Program-made: the position numbers and the translations under genes
Part shown: one piece after another, positions 27,554 to 36,805 of the stretch
Numbering within the stretch: the first letter of the stretch is position 1
Layout of the letters: each line of letters starts with the position of its first letter
Notes under the pieces: generated by a model
Seen by the model: only the letters and a program-made list of their open reading frames with translations
What the model was told of the DNA's origin: nothing
The model's database searches: none
DNA from: Streptomyces sp. TS71-3
GTDB taxonomy: Bacteria; Actinomycetota; Actinomycetes; Streptomycetales; Streptomycetaceae
Reading direction: 5' to 3'
Assembly: GCF_018327685.1 (NCBI RefSeq)
Contig: NZ_BNEL01000001.1
Location: forward strand, 5,146,001 to 5,210,000
Length of the DNA stretch: 64,000 bases

Positions 27554-30367
27554 ATGACTGAGGACCTCTCACCGGCCGAGCGGTACGCGGTAGCCCGTAA
27601 GCGTGCCGCCGAGCAAGCCACAGCGCTCGGCACCTTCCGCGGGATGTACGACTTCGACCTGGACCCCTTCCAGACCGAGGCGTGTCAGGCCCTGGAGGCC
27701 GGCAAGGGCGTGCTGGTGGCGGCACCCACCGGCTCCGGCAAGACCATCGTCGGGGAATTCGCGGTGCACCTCGCCCTCCGGCAGGGGAAGAAGTGCTTCT
27801 ACACCACGCCCATCAAGGCGCTCTCCAACCAGAAGTACTCCGACCTCGCCAAGCGCTACGGCCCCGACCAGGTGGGCCTGCTCACCGGCGACAACAGTGT
27901 CAATCCCGGCGCCCCCGTGGTCGTGATGACCACCGAGGTGCTCAGGAACATGCTCTACGCCGGCTCGGAGACCCTCCGCGGCCTCGGATACGTCGTCATG
28001 GACGAGGTGCACTACCTCTCGGACCGCTTCCGCGGCGCCGTCTGGGAGGAAGTGATCATCCACCTTCCTGAGTCGGTCACCCTGGTCTCCCTGTCGGCCA
28101 CGGTCTCCAACGCCGAGGAGTTCGGGGACTGGCTCGACACCGTCCGCGGCGACACCGAGGTGATCGTCTCCGAGCACCGCCCCGTGCCGCTGTTCCAGCA
28201 CGTGCTGGCCGGCCGCAGGATGTACGACCTCTTCGAGGAGGGCGAGGGCAGCAAGAAGGCCGTCAACCCCGACCTCACCCGCCTCGCCAGGAACGACGCC
28301 ACCCGACCGGCGTACGGGCCCGGCCGCAGACGCGGCAGGAGCCTGCGCGAGGCCGACCGCGAGCGGGAGCGCCGCCAGCGCTCCCGGATCTGGACCCCGA
28401 GCCGCCCGGAAGTCATCGAGCGGCTCGACGCCGAGGGCCTGCTGCCCGCCATCACCTTCATCTTCAGCCGCGCCGGCTGCGAGTCCGCCGTCCAGCAGTG
28501 CCTCTTCGCGGGCCTTCGGCTCAACGACGAGGAGGCGCGCGAGCGCGTCCGCGAGATCGTCGAGCAGCGCACCGACTCCATTCCCCCCGAGGACCTGCAC
28601 GTCCTCGGCTACTACGAATGGCTGGAAGGCCTGGAGCGCGGAATCGCCGCGCACCACGCGGGCATGCTCCCCACCTTCAAGGAGGTCGTCGAGGAACTGT
28701 TCGTGCGGGGCCTGGTCAAGGCCGTCTTCGCCACCGAGACCCTGGCCCTGGGCATCAACATGCCCGCACGCTCCGTGGTCCTGGAGAAGCTCGTCAAGTG
28801 GAACGGCGAGCAGCACGCCGACATCACCCCCGGCGAGTACACCCAGCTCACCGGCCGCGCCGGGCGGCGCGGCATCGATGTCGAGGGCCACGCCGTGGTG
28901 CTCTGGCAGCGCGCCATGAGCCCCGAGCACCTCGCGGGCCTCGCCGGCACCCGCACCTATCCGCTGCGCTCCAGCTTCAAGCCGTCGTACAACATGGCCG
29001 TCAACCTCGTCGAGCAGTTCGGCCGGCACCGCTCCCGGGAGCTGCTGGAGACGTCGTTCGCGCAGTTCCAGGCCGACAAGTCGGTGGTGGGCATCTCCCG
29101 CCAGGTGCAGCGGAACGAGGAGGGCCTCGCGGGCTACAAGGAGTCGATGACCTGCCACCTCGGCGACTTCGACGAGTACGCCCGGCTCCGCCGGGATCTG
29201 AAGGACCGTGAGACGGAGCTGGCCAAGCAGGGGGCGGCCCAGCGGCGCGCCGCGGCCGCCGCCGCCCTGGAGAAGCTGCGCCCCGGCGACGTCATCCACG
29301 TCCCCACCGGCAAGTTCGCCGGCCTCGCCCTGGTGCTCGACCCCGGGATGCCCGCCGGCCGCGCGGGCGGACACCGCGGCTTCGACCAGCAGGACGGCCC
29401 CCGGCCCCTGGTGCTCACCGTGGAGCGGCAGGTCAAGCGGCTGGCGGCGATGGACTTCCCGGTGCCGGTGGAACCGCTGGAGCGGATGCGCATCCCCAAG
29501 TCGTTCAACCCGCGCAGCCCGCAGTCCCGCCGGGACCTGGCCTCGGCGCTGCGCACCAAGGCCGGCCACATCGTCCCCGAGCGGCACCGCAAGCAGCGCG
29601 CCGCCGCCGCGGACGACCGCGAGATCGCCCGGCTCCGCGCCGAGTTGCGCGCCCACCCCTGCCACGGCTGCAGCGACCGCGAGAACCACGCCCGCTGGGC
29701 CGAGCGCTACCACCGGCTGATGCGCGACACCCACCAGCTGGAGCGCCGCATCGAGGGCCGCACCAACACCATCGCCCGCACCTTCGACCGGATCGTCTCC
29801 CTCCTCACCGAGCTGGACTACCTCCGCGGCAACGAGGTCACCGAGCACGGCAAGCGCCTCGCCCGGCTCTACGGCGAGCTGGACCTGCTCGCCAGCGAAT
29901 GCCTGCGGGAAGGCGTCTGGGAGGGCCTCGCCCCGCCCGAACTGGCCGCCTGCGTCTCGGCGCTGGTCTACGAGTCCCGGATCGGCGACGACGCGCTCGC
30001 GCCCAAGCTGCCGTCCGGCCGAGCGAAGGCGTCGCTCAGCGAGATGGTCCGCATCTGGGGCCGCCTCGACGCCCTGGAGGAGGACTTCCGGATCAGCCAG
30101 GCGGAGGGTGTCGGCCAGCGTGAGCCCGACCTCGGGTTCGCCTGGGCCGCTTACATGTGGGCCTCCGGCAAGGGACTCGACGAGGTGCTGCGCGAGGCGG
30201 AGATGCCCGCGGGCGACTTCGTCCGGTGGTGCAAGCAGGTCATCGACGTCCTCGGCCAGATCTCGGCCGCCGCACCGGTCGACGGATCCTCGACGGTGCC
30301 GAAGAACGCCCGCAAGGCCGTGGAGGGGCTGCTGCGGGGCGTGGTGGCGTACTCGTCGGTGGGCTGA
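27554..30367 (+). CDS. helY: Ski2-like DEVH-box RNA helicase HelY
   Basis: A 937-residue ATP-dependent helicase of the Ski2/Mtr4 group. Motif I is APTGSGKT at about 57-64, motif II DEVH at about 150-153, motif III LSAT, and motif VI QLTGRAGRRGID. The helicase core is followed by a long insertion with a CHGCSDR segment and a DSHCT-like C-terminal domain. Mycobacterial HelY sits at the same place beyond tatC. ATG at 27554 follows a TAGGCT at 27538-27543 by 10 nt, so the leader is very short or absent; the upstream extension is not homologous. Role in RNA processing is inferred from family only. Confidence 0.95.
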   Translation: MTEDLSPAERYAVARKRAAEQATALGTFRGMYDFDLDPFQTEACQALEAGKGVLVAAPTGSGKTIVGEFAVHLALRQGKKCFYTTPIKALSNQKYSDLAKRYGPDQVGLLTGDNSVNPGAPVVVMTTEVLRNMLYAGSETLRGLGYVVMDEVHYLSDRFRGAVWEEVIIHLPESVTLVSLSATVSNAEEFGDWLDTVRGDTEVIVSEHRPVPLFQHVLAGRRMYDLFEEGEGSKKAVNPDLTRLARNDATRPAYGPGRRRGRSLREADRERERRQRSRIWTPSRPEVIERLDAEGLLPAITFIFSRAGCESAVQQCLFAGLRLNDEEARERVREIVEQRTDSIPPEDLHVLGYYEWLEGLERGIAAHHAGMLPTFKEVVEELFVRGLVKAVFATETLALGINMPARSVVLEKLVKWNGEQHADITPGEYTQLTGRAGRRGIDVEGHAVVLWQRAMSPEHLAGLAGTRTYPLRSSFKPSYNMAVNLVEQFGRHRSRELLETSFAQFQADKSVVGISRQVQRNEEGLAGYKESMTCHLGDFDEYARLRRDLKDRETELAKQGAAQRRAAAAAALEKLRPGDVIHVPTGKFAGLALVLDPGMPAGRAGGHRGFDQQDGPRPLVLTVERQVKRLAAMDFPVPVEPLERMRIPKSFNPRSPQSRRDLASALRTKAGHIVPERHRKQRAAAADDREIARLRAELRAHPCHGCSDRENHARWAERYHRLMRDTHQLERRIEGRTNTIARTFDRIVSLLTELDYLRGNEVTEHGKRLARLYGELDLLASECLREGVWEGLAPPELAACVSALVYESRIGDDALAPKLPSGRAKASLSEMVRIWGRLDALEEDFRISQAEGVGQREPDLGFAWAAYMWASGKGLDEVLREAEMPAGDFVRWCKQVIDVLGQISAAAPVDGSSTVPKNARKAVEGLLRGVVAYSSVG

Positions 30368-30843
30368 GGAGGCATCCCCGAACGGCCGGAGGCGGAGGCA
30401 CCGGGCGACCCGGCCGGAGGCGTCGGTGGACCCGGCGGGTGAGAGCCGTCGAACCCGCGGGTGGTGGCCGGCGACCTCGCAGGTGACATCTGCCCACCGC
30501 GGAGGCGGCATCCGCCGACCCCGCGGACAGTGAGGGGCACCGGCCGCGGCGACCGGAACCCGAGCCCGCCGGTCGGCTGAGCGGAAGCGATCACTCACCG
30601 TTTGCACTGCTTACTCCGCGTGCAAATGGGCTCGAGTCTACGCCGCCGGCACCACTCTGTCAGAGGCTCTTGGAATATGACACGGGCGATGTTCCTGTCG
30701 GACTAAACTCCCACGCAGTGCAGCGAGTTGAGGGTTTTCGCGCGCTTTGTCCCCATGGTTCCCCCTGCTCGGAAAAGCGTTTCCCATGCCCGCTGTCACA
30801 CCGCTGAGACACCGTTCCCCGAGTGATCGTCCAGAAGGCATAC
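30368..30843. other. Intergenic region upstream of the rar conservon
   Basis: A 476-bp gap without a credible gene. The first 230 bp are GC-rich with no structure that I can interpret. From 30600 the DNA is notably AT-richer and holds an inverted repeat at 30601-30626, and is the likely promoter region of the conservon. Confidence 0.6.
30601..30626. promoter_or_regulatory. Inverted repeat upstream of rarA, possible operator
   Basis: TTTGCAC and GTGCAAA form a perfect 7-bp inverted repeat with a 12-nt spacer, 218 bp before rarA. Arm spacing of about two helical turns suits a dimeric regulator; a terminator role is less likely because no T tract follows. Confidence 0.45.
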
Positions 30844-32685
30844 ATGGTGAGTGAAGAATCACCTCCCGGCGGCCGCGGTAGCCGCCCCGCCCGCATCCTC
30901 TTACCGCCCGCGCTCCTGATGGCGGCCGCCGCCGCGGGCGCCGTCGCCGCCGTCGCACCGCCCGCCAGGCTCGCCGTGGGCCTGATCGGGGCACTGTGCA
31001 CCGTCCTGGTGCTGGCCGTCGCCGCCGAGGCCGTCCGCCGCGGTCACCACACCCGCCAGGTGCGCGAGCACTTCACCGAGCGGCTGGAGTTCCTGGAGCG
31101 CCGCCTCGCCGGCCACGACGAGGAGACCGTCCGGCTGAGCAGCCGGCTCATCCCCGACGCGGTGTTCCGCCTCAAGCAGGGCGAGTCGCCCGACGAGGTG
31201 ATCCGCGCCGTCGTCGACGAGGACCCCGCCCACCGCGACCTCCCCCGCCCGCAGCGCCTGCTGCTCCGCTCCGTGCTGGAGACCGTGGACGAGGAGGAGG
31301 CGCGCCGTGAGATCAGCCAGCGCGCCTTCGTCAACATCGCCCGGCGCGTGCAGGCCATCGTCCACCAGCAGGCCGCGGAGCTGCGCGGCATGGAGGAGGA
31401 CTACGGCCGCAGCCCCGAGGTCTTCGACGACCTGCTCCGCATCGACCACGGCACCGCGCTCATCGGCCGCCTCGCCGACAGCATCGCCGTGCTCGGCGGG
31501 GCCAGGCCCGGCCGCCAGTGGCCGAGGCCCGTACCGCTGTTCAGCGTGCTGCGCGGCGCCATGTCCCGGATCCTGGAGTACCAGCGCATCGAACTCCACT
31601 CGATCGTCAAGGTCGCGGTCAAGGGCTCCGCCGTCGAACCCCTCATCCACGCCTGCGCGGAACTCCTCGACAACGCCACCCGCTACTCGCCGCCGCAGAC
31701 CAAGGTGCACGTCACCGCCGTCGAGGTGCAGTCCGGGATCGCCATCGAGATCGAGGACGGCGGGGTCAGCCTGAGCGAGGAGGCCCGCGCCCGCGCCGAG
31801 CGGATCCTGTCCGCGCCCGAGGCCGGCAGCGAGATCCAGGACCTCGGCGAGACGCCCAGGCTCGGCCTGGCCGTCGTGGGCCGGCTCTCGCGGATGTACG
31901 ACCTGCGCGTGTCGCTGCGGCAGTCCGCCTACGGGGGCGTGCGCGCCGTGCTGGTCGCCCCGCACGACATGCTCACCACCGGCCCCGCGCCGGGCCTGGC
32001 GCACGGCATCGGGGCCTCCGCGGTGCCCAGGATCGACGAGGACGGCACGCTGGTCACCGCCGTCGCCACCAAGAAGCGCCGCCCCACCGGCCCCGTGCCC
32101 TCGCCCGTGCTTCCGCCGCAGCGCACCGCCGAGCCGCCCGCCCCGCAGCGCGCCGCCAGCGCCCCCGCGGAGGACGAGGCCCCGGTGGTCACCGAGTGGA
32201 CCGCCATGGGACTGCCCCAGCGCCGCAGCCGGGTCAAGACCCCCCTCAGCCAGCGCATCGCGGAGGCCCGCGCCGAGGAGGCCGCGCGGCAGGCGGCCGA
32301 GTCCGCCTCCGCGTCCGCCGCCTCCGTGACCGAGCGGATGGCCCCCGGGGGACCGCGGCAGAACGCGCCGGACCCCGGACCCGAGCCCGGCCTCTGGGTC
32401 GAGGCCTTCATGGAGGGCGTGCACGGCGGCGACCGGGGCGCCGGCACCGATCAGGCCGGCGAGCCGCGCGCGGCCGCCGATGCCGGCCGGCTGCCCGAGG
32501 CCGCCCCGCTGCCCGGCGCCGCCCCGGGGGCCGAACCCCCTCCGGCGGACGGCTCGGGCTCATGGACCCGATCCGGCCCGGGGGCCGGATCCTCGGCGGT
32601 CGCCGCCCGCCCCGCCGGCGGCTCGGGAAGACCGCCGGCTCGCACAGACTCCGATGACGTGGTGGACGAAGGGGACCCCAAGTGA
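30844..32685 (+). CDS. rarA: Conservon sensor-kinase-like protein RarA/CvnA
   Basis: A 613-residue membrane protein resembling a histidine kinase, first member of a Streptomyces conservon (cvn). Two membrane segments lie at about residues 18-65. The ATPase part has HACAELLDNATRYSPP (N box), IEIEDGGVSLS (a G1-like box without the usual DNGxG) and LGLAVVGRLSR (G2). A long Pro/Ala-rich tail follows from about residue 400. In S. coelicolor the related cvn9/rar genes affect aerial growth and antibiotic production, and conservon proteins form a membrane complex. The ATG at 30844 follows AGAAGG; codon 20 is TTA, the rare bldA-read codon. The stop overlaps rarB by 4 nt. Confidence 0.9.
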   Translation: MVSEESPPGGRGSRPARILLPPALLMAAAAAGAVAAVAPPARLAVGLIGALCTVLVLAVAAEAVRRGHHTRQVREHFTERLEFLERRLAGHDEETVRLSSRLIPDAVFRLKQGESPDEVIRAVVDEDPAHRDLPRPQRLLLRSVLETVDEEEARREISQRAFVNIARRVQAIVHQQAAELRGMEEDYGRSPEVFDDLLRIDHGTALIGRLADSIAVLGGARPGRQWPRPVPLFSVLRGAMSRILEYQRIELHSIVKVAVKGSAVEPLIHACAELLDNATRYSPPQTKVHVTAVEVQSGIAIEIEDGGVSLSEEARARAERILSAPEAGSEIQDLGETPRLGLAVVGRLSRMYDLRVSLRQSAYGGVRAVLVAPHDMLTTGPAPGLAHGIGASAVPRIDEDGTLVTAVATKKRRPTGPVPSPVLPPQRTAEPPAPQRAASAPAEDEAPVVTEWTAMGLPQRRSRVKTPLSQRIAEARAEEAARQAAESASASAASVTERMAPGGPRQNAPDPGPEPGLWVEAFMEGVHGGDRGAGTDQAGEPRAAADAGRLPEAAPLPGAAPGAEPPPADGSGSWTRSGPGAGSSAVAARPAGGSGRPPARTDSDDVVDEGDPK

Positions 32686-33089
32686 TCCAGCAGCGCGCCA
32701 ACTTCGACTGGATGCTCAAGGAACTGGCCGACGGTGTCCCCGGAGTCCGCCAGGTCGTGGTCCTGTCCGCCGACGGCCTGCGCATCGCCCGCTTCGGCGG
32801 CGAGCCCGACGCCGCCGACCGGATCGCCGCCGCCTGCGCCGGGCTCCAGAGCCTCGCGGCAGCCGTGGGCACCGAGTTCCCCGACCACGACGGCCGGATG
32901 CGCATGGTCCTCATCGAGATCAGCGGCGGCTTCTTCTACCTGATGGCCGCCGGCACCGGGGCCTACCTCGCGGTGCTCGCCGACGAGACCGTCGAGGCCG
33001 GACTCATCAGCAACCGCATGCGGGACCTCGTCGTCCGGATCGGCGCCCACCTCACCAGCCCGCCGAGGCACGACGGGCAGGCCGGATGA
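32682..33089 (+). CDS. rarB: Roadblock/LC7 protein RarB/CvnB
   Basis: A 135-residue Roadblock/LC7 domain protein (MglB-like), expected to act on the conservon GTPase as a GAP or effector. It has the family core QVVVLSADGLRIARFGGE and the hydrophobic strand RMVLIEISGGFFYLMAAG. GTG at 32682 overlaps the rarA stop in GTGA, and its own stop overlaps rarC in ATGA, so translation of the three is coupled. Confidence 0.94.
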   Translation: MIQQRANFDWMLKELADGVPGVRQVVVLSADGLRIARFGGEPDAADRIAAACAGLQSLAAAVGTEFPDHDGRMRMVLIEISGGFFYLMAAGTGAYLAVLADETVEAGLISNRMRDLVVRIGAHLTSPPRHDGQAG

Positions 33090-33463
33090 CTACTCCTCCG
33101 AGGCGCCGGCGACGCCAGCCGGAAGCAGGCCTGGAGGGCAACCCCGAGCGGCTGTACGTGCTCACCGGCGGACCGGACGGCGGCGAGCGCGCCCCGCTCG
33201 ACCTGGTCACCCTGATCGTGACGCGCGCCGAGGCGCCGGCCACCGCGGGGCCCGAGCACGCCGCCGTGTTACGGCTGTGCGCGAATCCCCTCTCCGTGGC
33301 CGAGATCTCGGCCTACCTCAGTCTGCCGTTCAGCGTGGTCACCGTGCTGCTGACCGAGCTGCTCGCGGCCGAACTGGTGCTGGCGCGTGCGCCGATCGTC
33401 CGCTCCGCGCTCCCGGACCGTTCCCTTCTCGAAGCGGTGATGCATGGACTTCAAAAGCTCTGA
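33086..33463 (+). CDS. rarC: DUF742 protein RarC/CvnC
   Basis: A 125-residue DUF742 protein with a basic N-terminus (PPRRRRRQPE), a YVLTGGPDGGER motif common to the family and a winged-helix-like core (PLSVAEISAYLSLPFSVVTVLL). Function unknown; in conservons it accompanies the roadblock protein and the GTPase. It starts in the ATGA overlap with rarB and overlaps rarD by 20 nt. Codon 62 is TTA. Confidence 0.93.
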   Translation: MTTPPRRRRRQPEAGLEGNPERLYVLTGGPDGGERAPLDLVTLIVTRAEAPATAGPEHAAVLRLCANPLSVAEISAYLSLPFSVVTVLLTELLAAELVLARAPIVRSALPDRSLLEAVMHGLQKL

Positions 33464-34055
33464 CACGCTCTCGGGCCCCCGCAGTGAGGACGTGCTGCCC
33501 GACACGGCCACGGCCGCCGTGAAGATCGTGATCGTGGGCGGCTTCGGTGTCGGCAAGACGACCATGGTCGGCTCGGTCAGCGAGATCCGCCCGCTGACCA
33601 CCGAGGAGACCATGACCAGGGCCGGCATCGGCATCGACGACAACCCGGGGTCCGCGGCCAAGACGGCCACCACGGTCGCCATGGACTTCGGCCGGATCAG
33701 CATCACCGACCAGCTCGTCCTGTACCTCTTCGGCACCCCGGGACAGGAACGCTTCTGGTTCCTGTGGAACGGCCTGTTCGAGGGCGCCCTCGGCGCCGTC
33801 GTGCTCGTCGACACCCGCCGCCTGGAGGTGAGTTTCGACGTCATCGGGCGCCTGGAGGACCGCGGGGTGCCCTTCGTGGTCGCCGTCAACGAGTTCCCCG
33901 ACGCGCCCCGTTACCCCGTCGAGGAGCTGCGCGCCGCCCTCGACCTGCCACCGGACGTGCCGATCGTGTCCTGCGACGCGCGGATCCGCGCCTCCAGCCG
34001 GGACACGCTGATGACGCTGATGCGGTTCCTGCACTCCCTCTCCCTCACCCCCTGA
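33444..34055 (+). CDS. rarD: MglA/Ras-like GTPase RarD/CvnD
   Basis: A 203-residue small GTP-binding protein. The P-loop is GGFGVGKTTM, switch II is GTPGQERFW and the base-specific region is VAVNEF, where NKxD is replaced, as is usual in this bacterial family. With RarA, RarB and RarC it should form a G-protein-like switch at the membrane. The start ATG lies inside the last codons of rarC. It is followed by 118 bp and then rarE. Confidence 0.94.
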   Translation: MDFKSSDTLSGPRSEDVLPDTATAAVKIVIVGGFGVGKTTMVGSVSEIRPLTTEETMTRAGIGIDDNPGSAAKTATTVAMDFGRISITDQLVLYLFGTPGQERFWFLWNGLFEGALGAVVLVDTRRLEVSFDVIGRLEDRGVPFVVAVNEFPDAPRYPVEELRAALDLPPDVPIVSCDARIRASSRDTLMTLMRFLHSLSLTP

Positions 34056-34173
34056 CCACACGCCAGGTGACGGGGCGCCCGACGTGCCGGCGCCGGCAGC
34101 GACGGCACGGCCGCCGGGCCGCCCCGCGGCAACCGCCCCGCACACCCGGCCCTTCCCCTCCGGAGCCTGAACC

Positions 34174-35700
34174 GTGACCGACTCCTCCCCCCGCCCCGCA
34201 CCGGGCGGACCGTCCCCGTCCGCGCCGGGCTGCCCGGTGCACGCCGCGGGCGGCACCGGACCCGGCGGCCTCCACCGCCTGGACGGCCCCGAGGCCCAGC
34301 ACGACCTGGCCGGCCTCTACGAGAAACTGCGCACGGAGCACGGCCAGGTCGCGCCGGTCCTGCTCCACGACGGCTTACCGGTCTGGGCGGTCCTCGGCCA
34401 CACCGAGAACCTGCACATGGTGCGCACCCCCTCGCACTTCACCCGCGACACCCGGCAGTGGCGGGCCGTCCAGGACGGCACCGCCGGTCCCGGCCACCCG
34501 CTCGCGCCCGTGTTCACCTGGCAGCCGATCTGCGCGTTCGCCGAGGGCGACGAGCACCGGCGGCTGCGCGGCGCCGTCACGAGCGCCATGGCGAGGATCG
34601 ACCACCGCGGCGTGCGCCGCTACATCAACCGCTACAGCCAGCGGCTCGTCAACGACTTCTGCGAGACGGGCACCGCCGACCTGGTGGGCCAGTTCGCCGA
34701 GCACCTGCCGATGATGGTGATGTGCCAGATCCTCGGCATGCCCGAGGAGTACGACGAGCGCATGGTGCAGGCCGCCCGCGACATGATCAAGGGCACCGAG
34801 ACCGCCATCGCCAGCAACGAGTACGTGATGGCGGCGCTGTACCGGCTGGTCGCGCGGCGGCGCGCGGAGCCCGGGAACGACTTCACGGGCGCGCTGCTCA
34901 CCCACGAGTCGGGGCTCACCGACGAGGAGGTCGCCCAGCACCTGCGGCTGGTCCTCATCGCCTCCTACGAGGCCACGGCCAACCTGATCGCCAACGTGCT
35001 GCGGGTCGTGATGACCGACCCGCGCTTCCGCGCCCGGCTGGGCGGCGGCCAGATGACCGTGCCGGAGGCCGTGGAGCAGTCCCTCTGGGACGAGCCTCCA
35101 TTCAGCGCGATCCTGACGTACGTCGCCAAGCAGGACACCGAACTGGGCGGCCGGCAGATCAAGGCCGGCGACGGGCTGATGCTCGGCATCGCGCCCGGCA
35201 ACGCCGATCCGGTGGTCCGCCCGGAGCCCGGCGCCGACATGCAGGGCAACCGCTCCCACCTGGCGTTCAGCGGCGGCCCGCACGAGTGCCCCGGCCAGGA
35301 CATCGGCCGCGCCATCGCCGACACCGGCATCGACGCGCTGCTGACCCGCCTGCCGGACGTGCGGCTGGCGGTGCCCGAAGAGGAGCTGCGCTGGACGTCG
35401 TCGATCTCGTCCCGGCACCTGGTCGCGCTGCCGGTGCGGTTCGCCCCCAAGCCCCCGCAGGACGTCATGCTCCGCCCCAGCGCCGTACCTGTGGTGCCGC
35501 GGCCGCGGGACCCCGACTGGCAGGTGTCCTCGCCCGCCCCGCGATCCGCCCCGCCGGCGAGTGCGCGTTCCGGCACGGCGGGCCCGCTCCCTGCGCAGGA
35601 CGACACGGGACCGCTGCCCGGGCCCGCAGGTCCCGCGCCGGGGCCGGTGGCGCCCGTGGGGCTCTGGCGGCGGCTGGTGCTGTGGTGGCGCGGCGACTGA
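34174..35700 (+). CDS. rarE: Cytochrome P450 of the CYP157 type lacking EXXR (RarE/CvnE)
   Basis: A 508-residue P450. The haem ligand is Cys372 in FSGGPHECPGQD and the I-helix region is LIASYEATAN. In the K helix, where almost all P450s have EXXR, it has EQSLW at 301-305. Loss of EXXR with EQSLW is known for the CYP157 family of Streptomyces, several members of which are conservon-encoded. The last 75 residues are a Pro-rich tail ending in a hydrophobic/basic WRRLVLWWRG. GTG at 34174 follows CGGAG. Codon 68 is TTA. Substrate unknown; whether it is catalytic is open. Confidence 0.93.
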   Translation: MTDSSPRPAPGGPSPSAPGCPVHAAGGTGPGGLHRLDGPEAQHDLAGLYEKLRTEHGQVAPVLLHDGLPVWAVLGHTENLHMVRTPSHFTRDTRQWRAVQDGTAGPGHPLAPVFTWQPICAFAEGDEHRRLRGAVTSAMARIDHRGVRRYINRYSQRLVNDFCETGTADLVGQFAEHLPMMVMCQILGMPEEYDERMVQAARDMIKGTETAIASNEYVMAALYRLVARRRAEPGNDFTGALLTHESGLTDEEVAQHLRLVLIASYEATANLIANVLRVVMTDPRFRARLGGGQMTVPEAVEQSLWDEPPFSAILTYVAKQDTELGGRQIKAGDGLMLGIAPGNADPVVRPEPGADMQGNRSHLAFSGGPHECPGQDIGRAIADTGIDALLTRLPDVRLAVPEEELRWTSSISSRHLVALPVRFAPKPPQDVMLRPSAVPVVPRPRDPDWQVSSPAPRSAPPASARSGTAGPLPAQDDTGPLPGPAGPAPGPVAPVGLWRRLVLWWRGD

Positions 35701-35725
35701 CCGATCGGGCGGGGTGCGGGCGCGG

Positions 35726-36658
35726 TCACGCCCCCGGAGCCGGCCACGCGGCCAGCTCGCGCCCGCTGGTGAACCGGTGGGCGAGTCCCGTCACCGGATC
35801 GGTGAACTCCAGAGCCCTGGCCACGAGTTGCAGCGGGCTGCTGAAGTCGTCGTCCGGCACCGGCCCCGTCACCACCGGGTAGAGCGGGTCGCCGAGGATC
35901 GGCACGCCGAGCGCGTTCATGTGCACCCGCAGCTGGTGGGTACGCCCGGTGCTGGGCAGCAGCCGGTACCGAGCGAGAGACGCCCGGTGCTCCAACAGCT
36001 CCACACGGCTGACGGCGTTGGGCTCGCCCGGTACCTCACGCGCGGCCAGCACCCCGCGGTCCTTCTCGATCCGGCTGCGCACGGTACGGGGCAGGGCGAG
36101 CCCGGGGTCGTGGCGGGCGACGGCCTCGTACACCTTGTGGACCAGGCGGTCGCGGAACAGCGTCTGGTACGCGCCGCGTTCCTCCGGCCGCACGGTGAAC
36201 AGCACCAGGCCGGCGGTGAGCCGGTCCAGGCGGTGGGCGGCGCTGAGGGTGGTCGCCCCCAGCTCCCTGCGCAGCCGGGCGAGCGCGGTCTCCGTGACAT
36301 GCCCGCCGCGCGGGGTGGTGGCCAGGAAGTGCGGCTTGTCGACGACGACGATGTGCTCGTCCCGGTACACCACGCGAAGGGGGAACGGCACCGGCGTCTC
36401 GGGCGCGCGCTCCCGGTGGAACCACACCGTCCCGCCCGGCACGTAAGGGGCGTCGGGCGCCACGGTCCGCCCCGCGCCGTCCACGAACGCACCCTCGCGC
36501 AGCATCGTGTCGATCACCTCGGCACCGGGCGCCAGCCGCTCCACGAGGTGGTCCCGGACGGTGCCCCACGCCCCGGCGGCCGGCAGCCTGACCCGCACGG
36601 GATCGATGCCGTCGCGCTGGGGGAGGGGTGCCGGCAGGGCCGGCCGCTTGCGTCTCAT
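35726..36658 (-). CDS. RluA-family RNA pseudouridine synthase
   Basis: A 310-residue enzyme isomerising uridine in rRNA or tRNA. The catalytic Asp is in SAAHRLDRLTAGLVLF, with the GRTHQLRVHMNALGVPILGD motif near the end. An N-terminal S4-like part (VRDHLVERLAPGAEVIDTMLREGAFVDGAG) precedes it. The open frame runs 1.4 kb further upstream, but the homologous part begins MRRKRPALP at 36658, so I use that ATG. A TACGCT 8 nt upstream could give a leaderless message. Which uridine it modifies is unknown. It converges on rarE 25 bp away. Confidence 0.92.
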   Translation of the reverse strand: MRRKRPALPAPLPQRDGIDPVRVRLPAAGAWGTVRDHLVERLAPGAEVIDTMLREGAFVDGAGRTVAPDAPYVPGGTVWFHRERAPETPVPFPLRVVYRDEHIVVVDKPHFLATTPRGGHVTETALARLRRELGATTLSAAHRLDRLTAGLVLFTVRPEERGAYQTLFRDRLVHKVYEAVARHDPGLALPRTVRSRIEKDRGVLAAREVPGEPNAVSRVELLEHRASLARYRLLPSTGRTHQLRVHMNALGVPILGDPLYPVVTGPVPDDDFSSPLQLVARALEFTDPVTGLAHRFTSGRELAAWPAPGA

Positions 36659-36793
36659 CACGGCCAAGCGTACGGCGGCGGCCGGGGGCCACCGGACCGG
36701 ACGTTCGACCGGCGCGGGGGCGGCGCGGCGAACGTCCAGCTGCTGGCCGCGACGGTCACCGTGGCCCGCCGGGCTCTGGCGGCGCACTGGGAC

Positions 36794-36799
36794 TAGGCT
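36794..36799 (+). promoter_or_regulatory. -10 hexamer of a probably leaderless promoter (PHP gene)
   Basis: TAGGCT, exactly 6 nt before the ATG at 36806 and without a ribosome site between. Confidence 0.6.
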
Positions 36800-36805
36800 G
36801 CCGCG

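Noticed and set aside
27569..30607. 1012-codon open frame on the minus strand opposite helY
   Set aside because: Antisense shadow produced by high GC codon bias; composition is Val/Gly/Asp-rich without motifs, while helY on the other strand is a complete known family.
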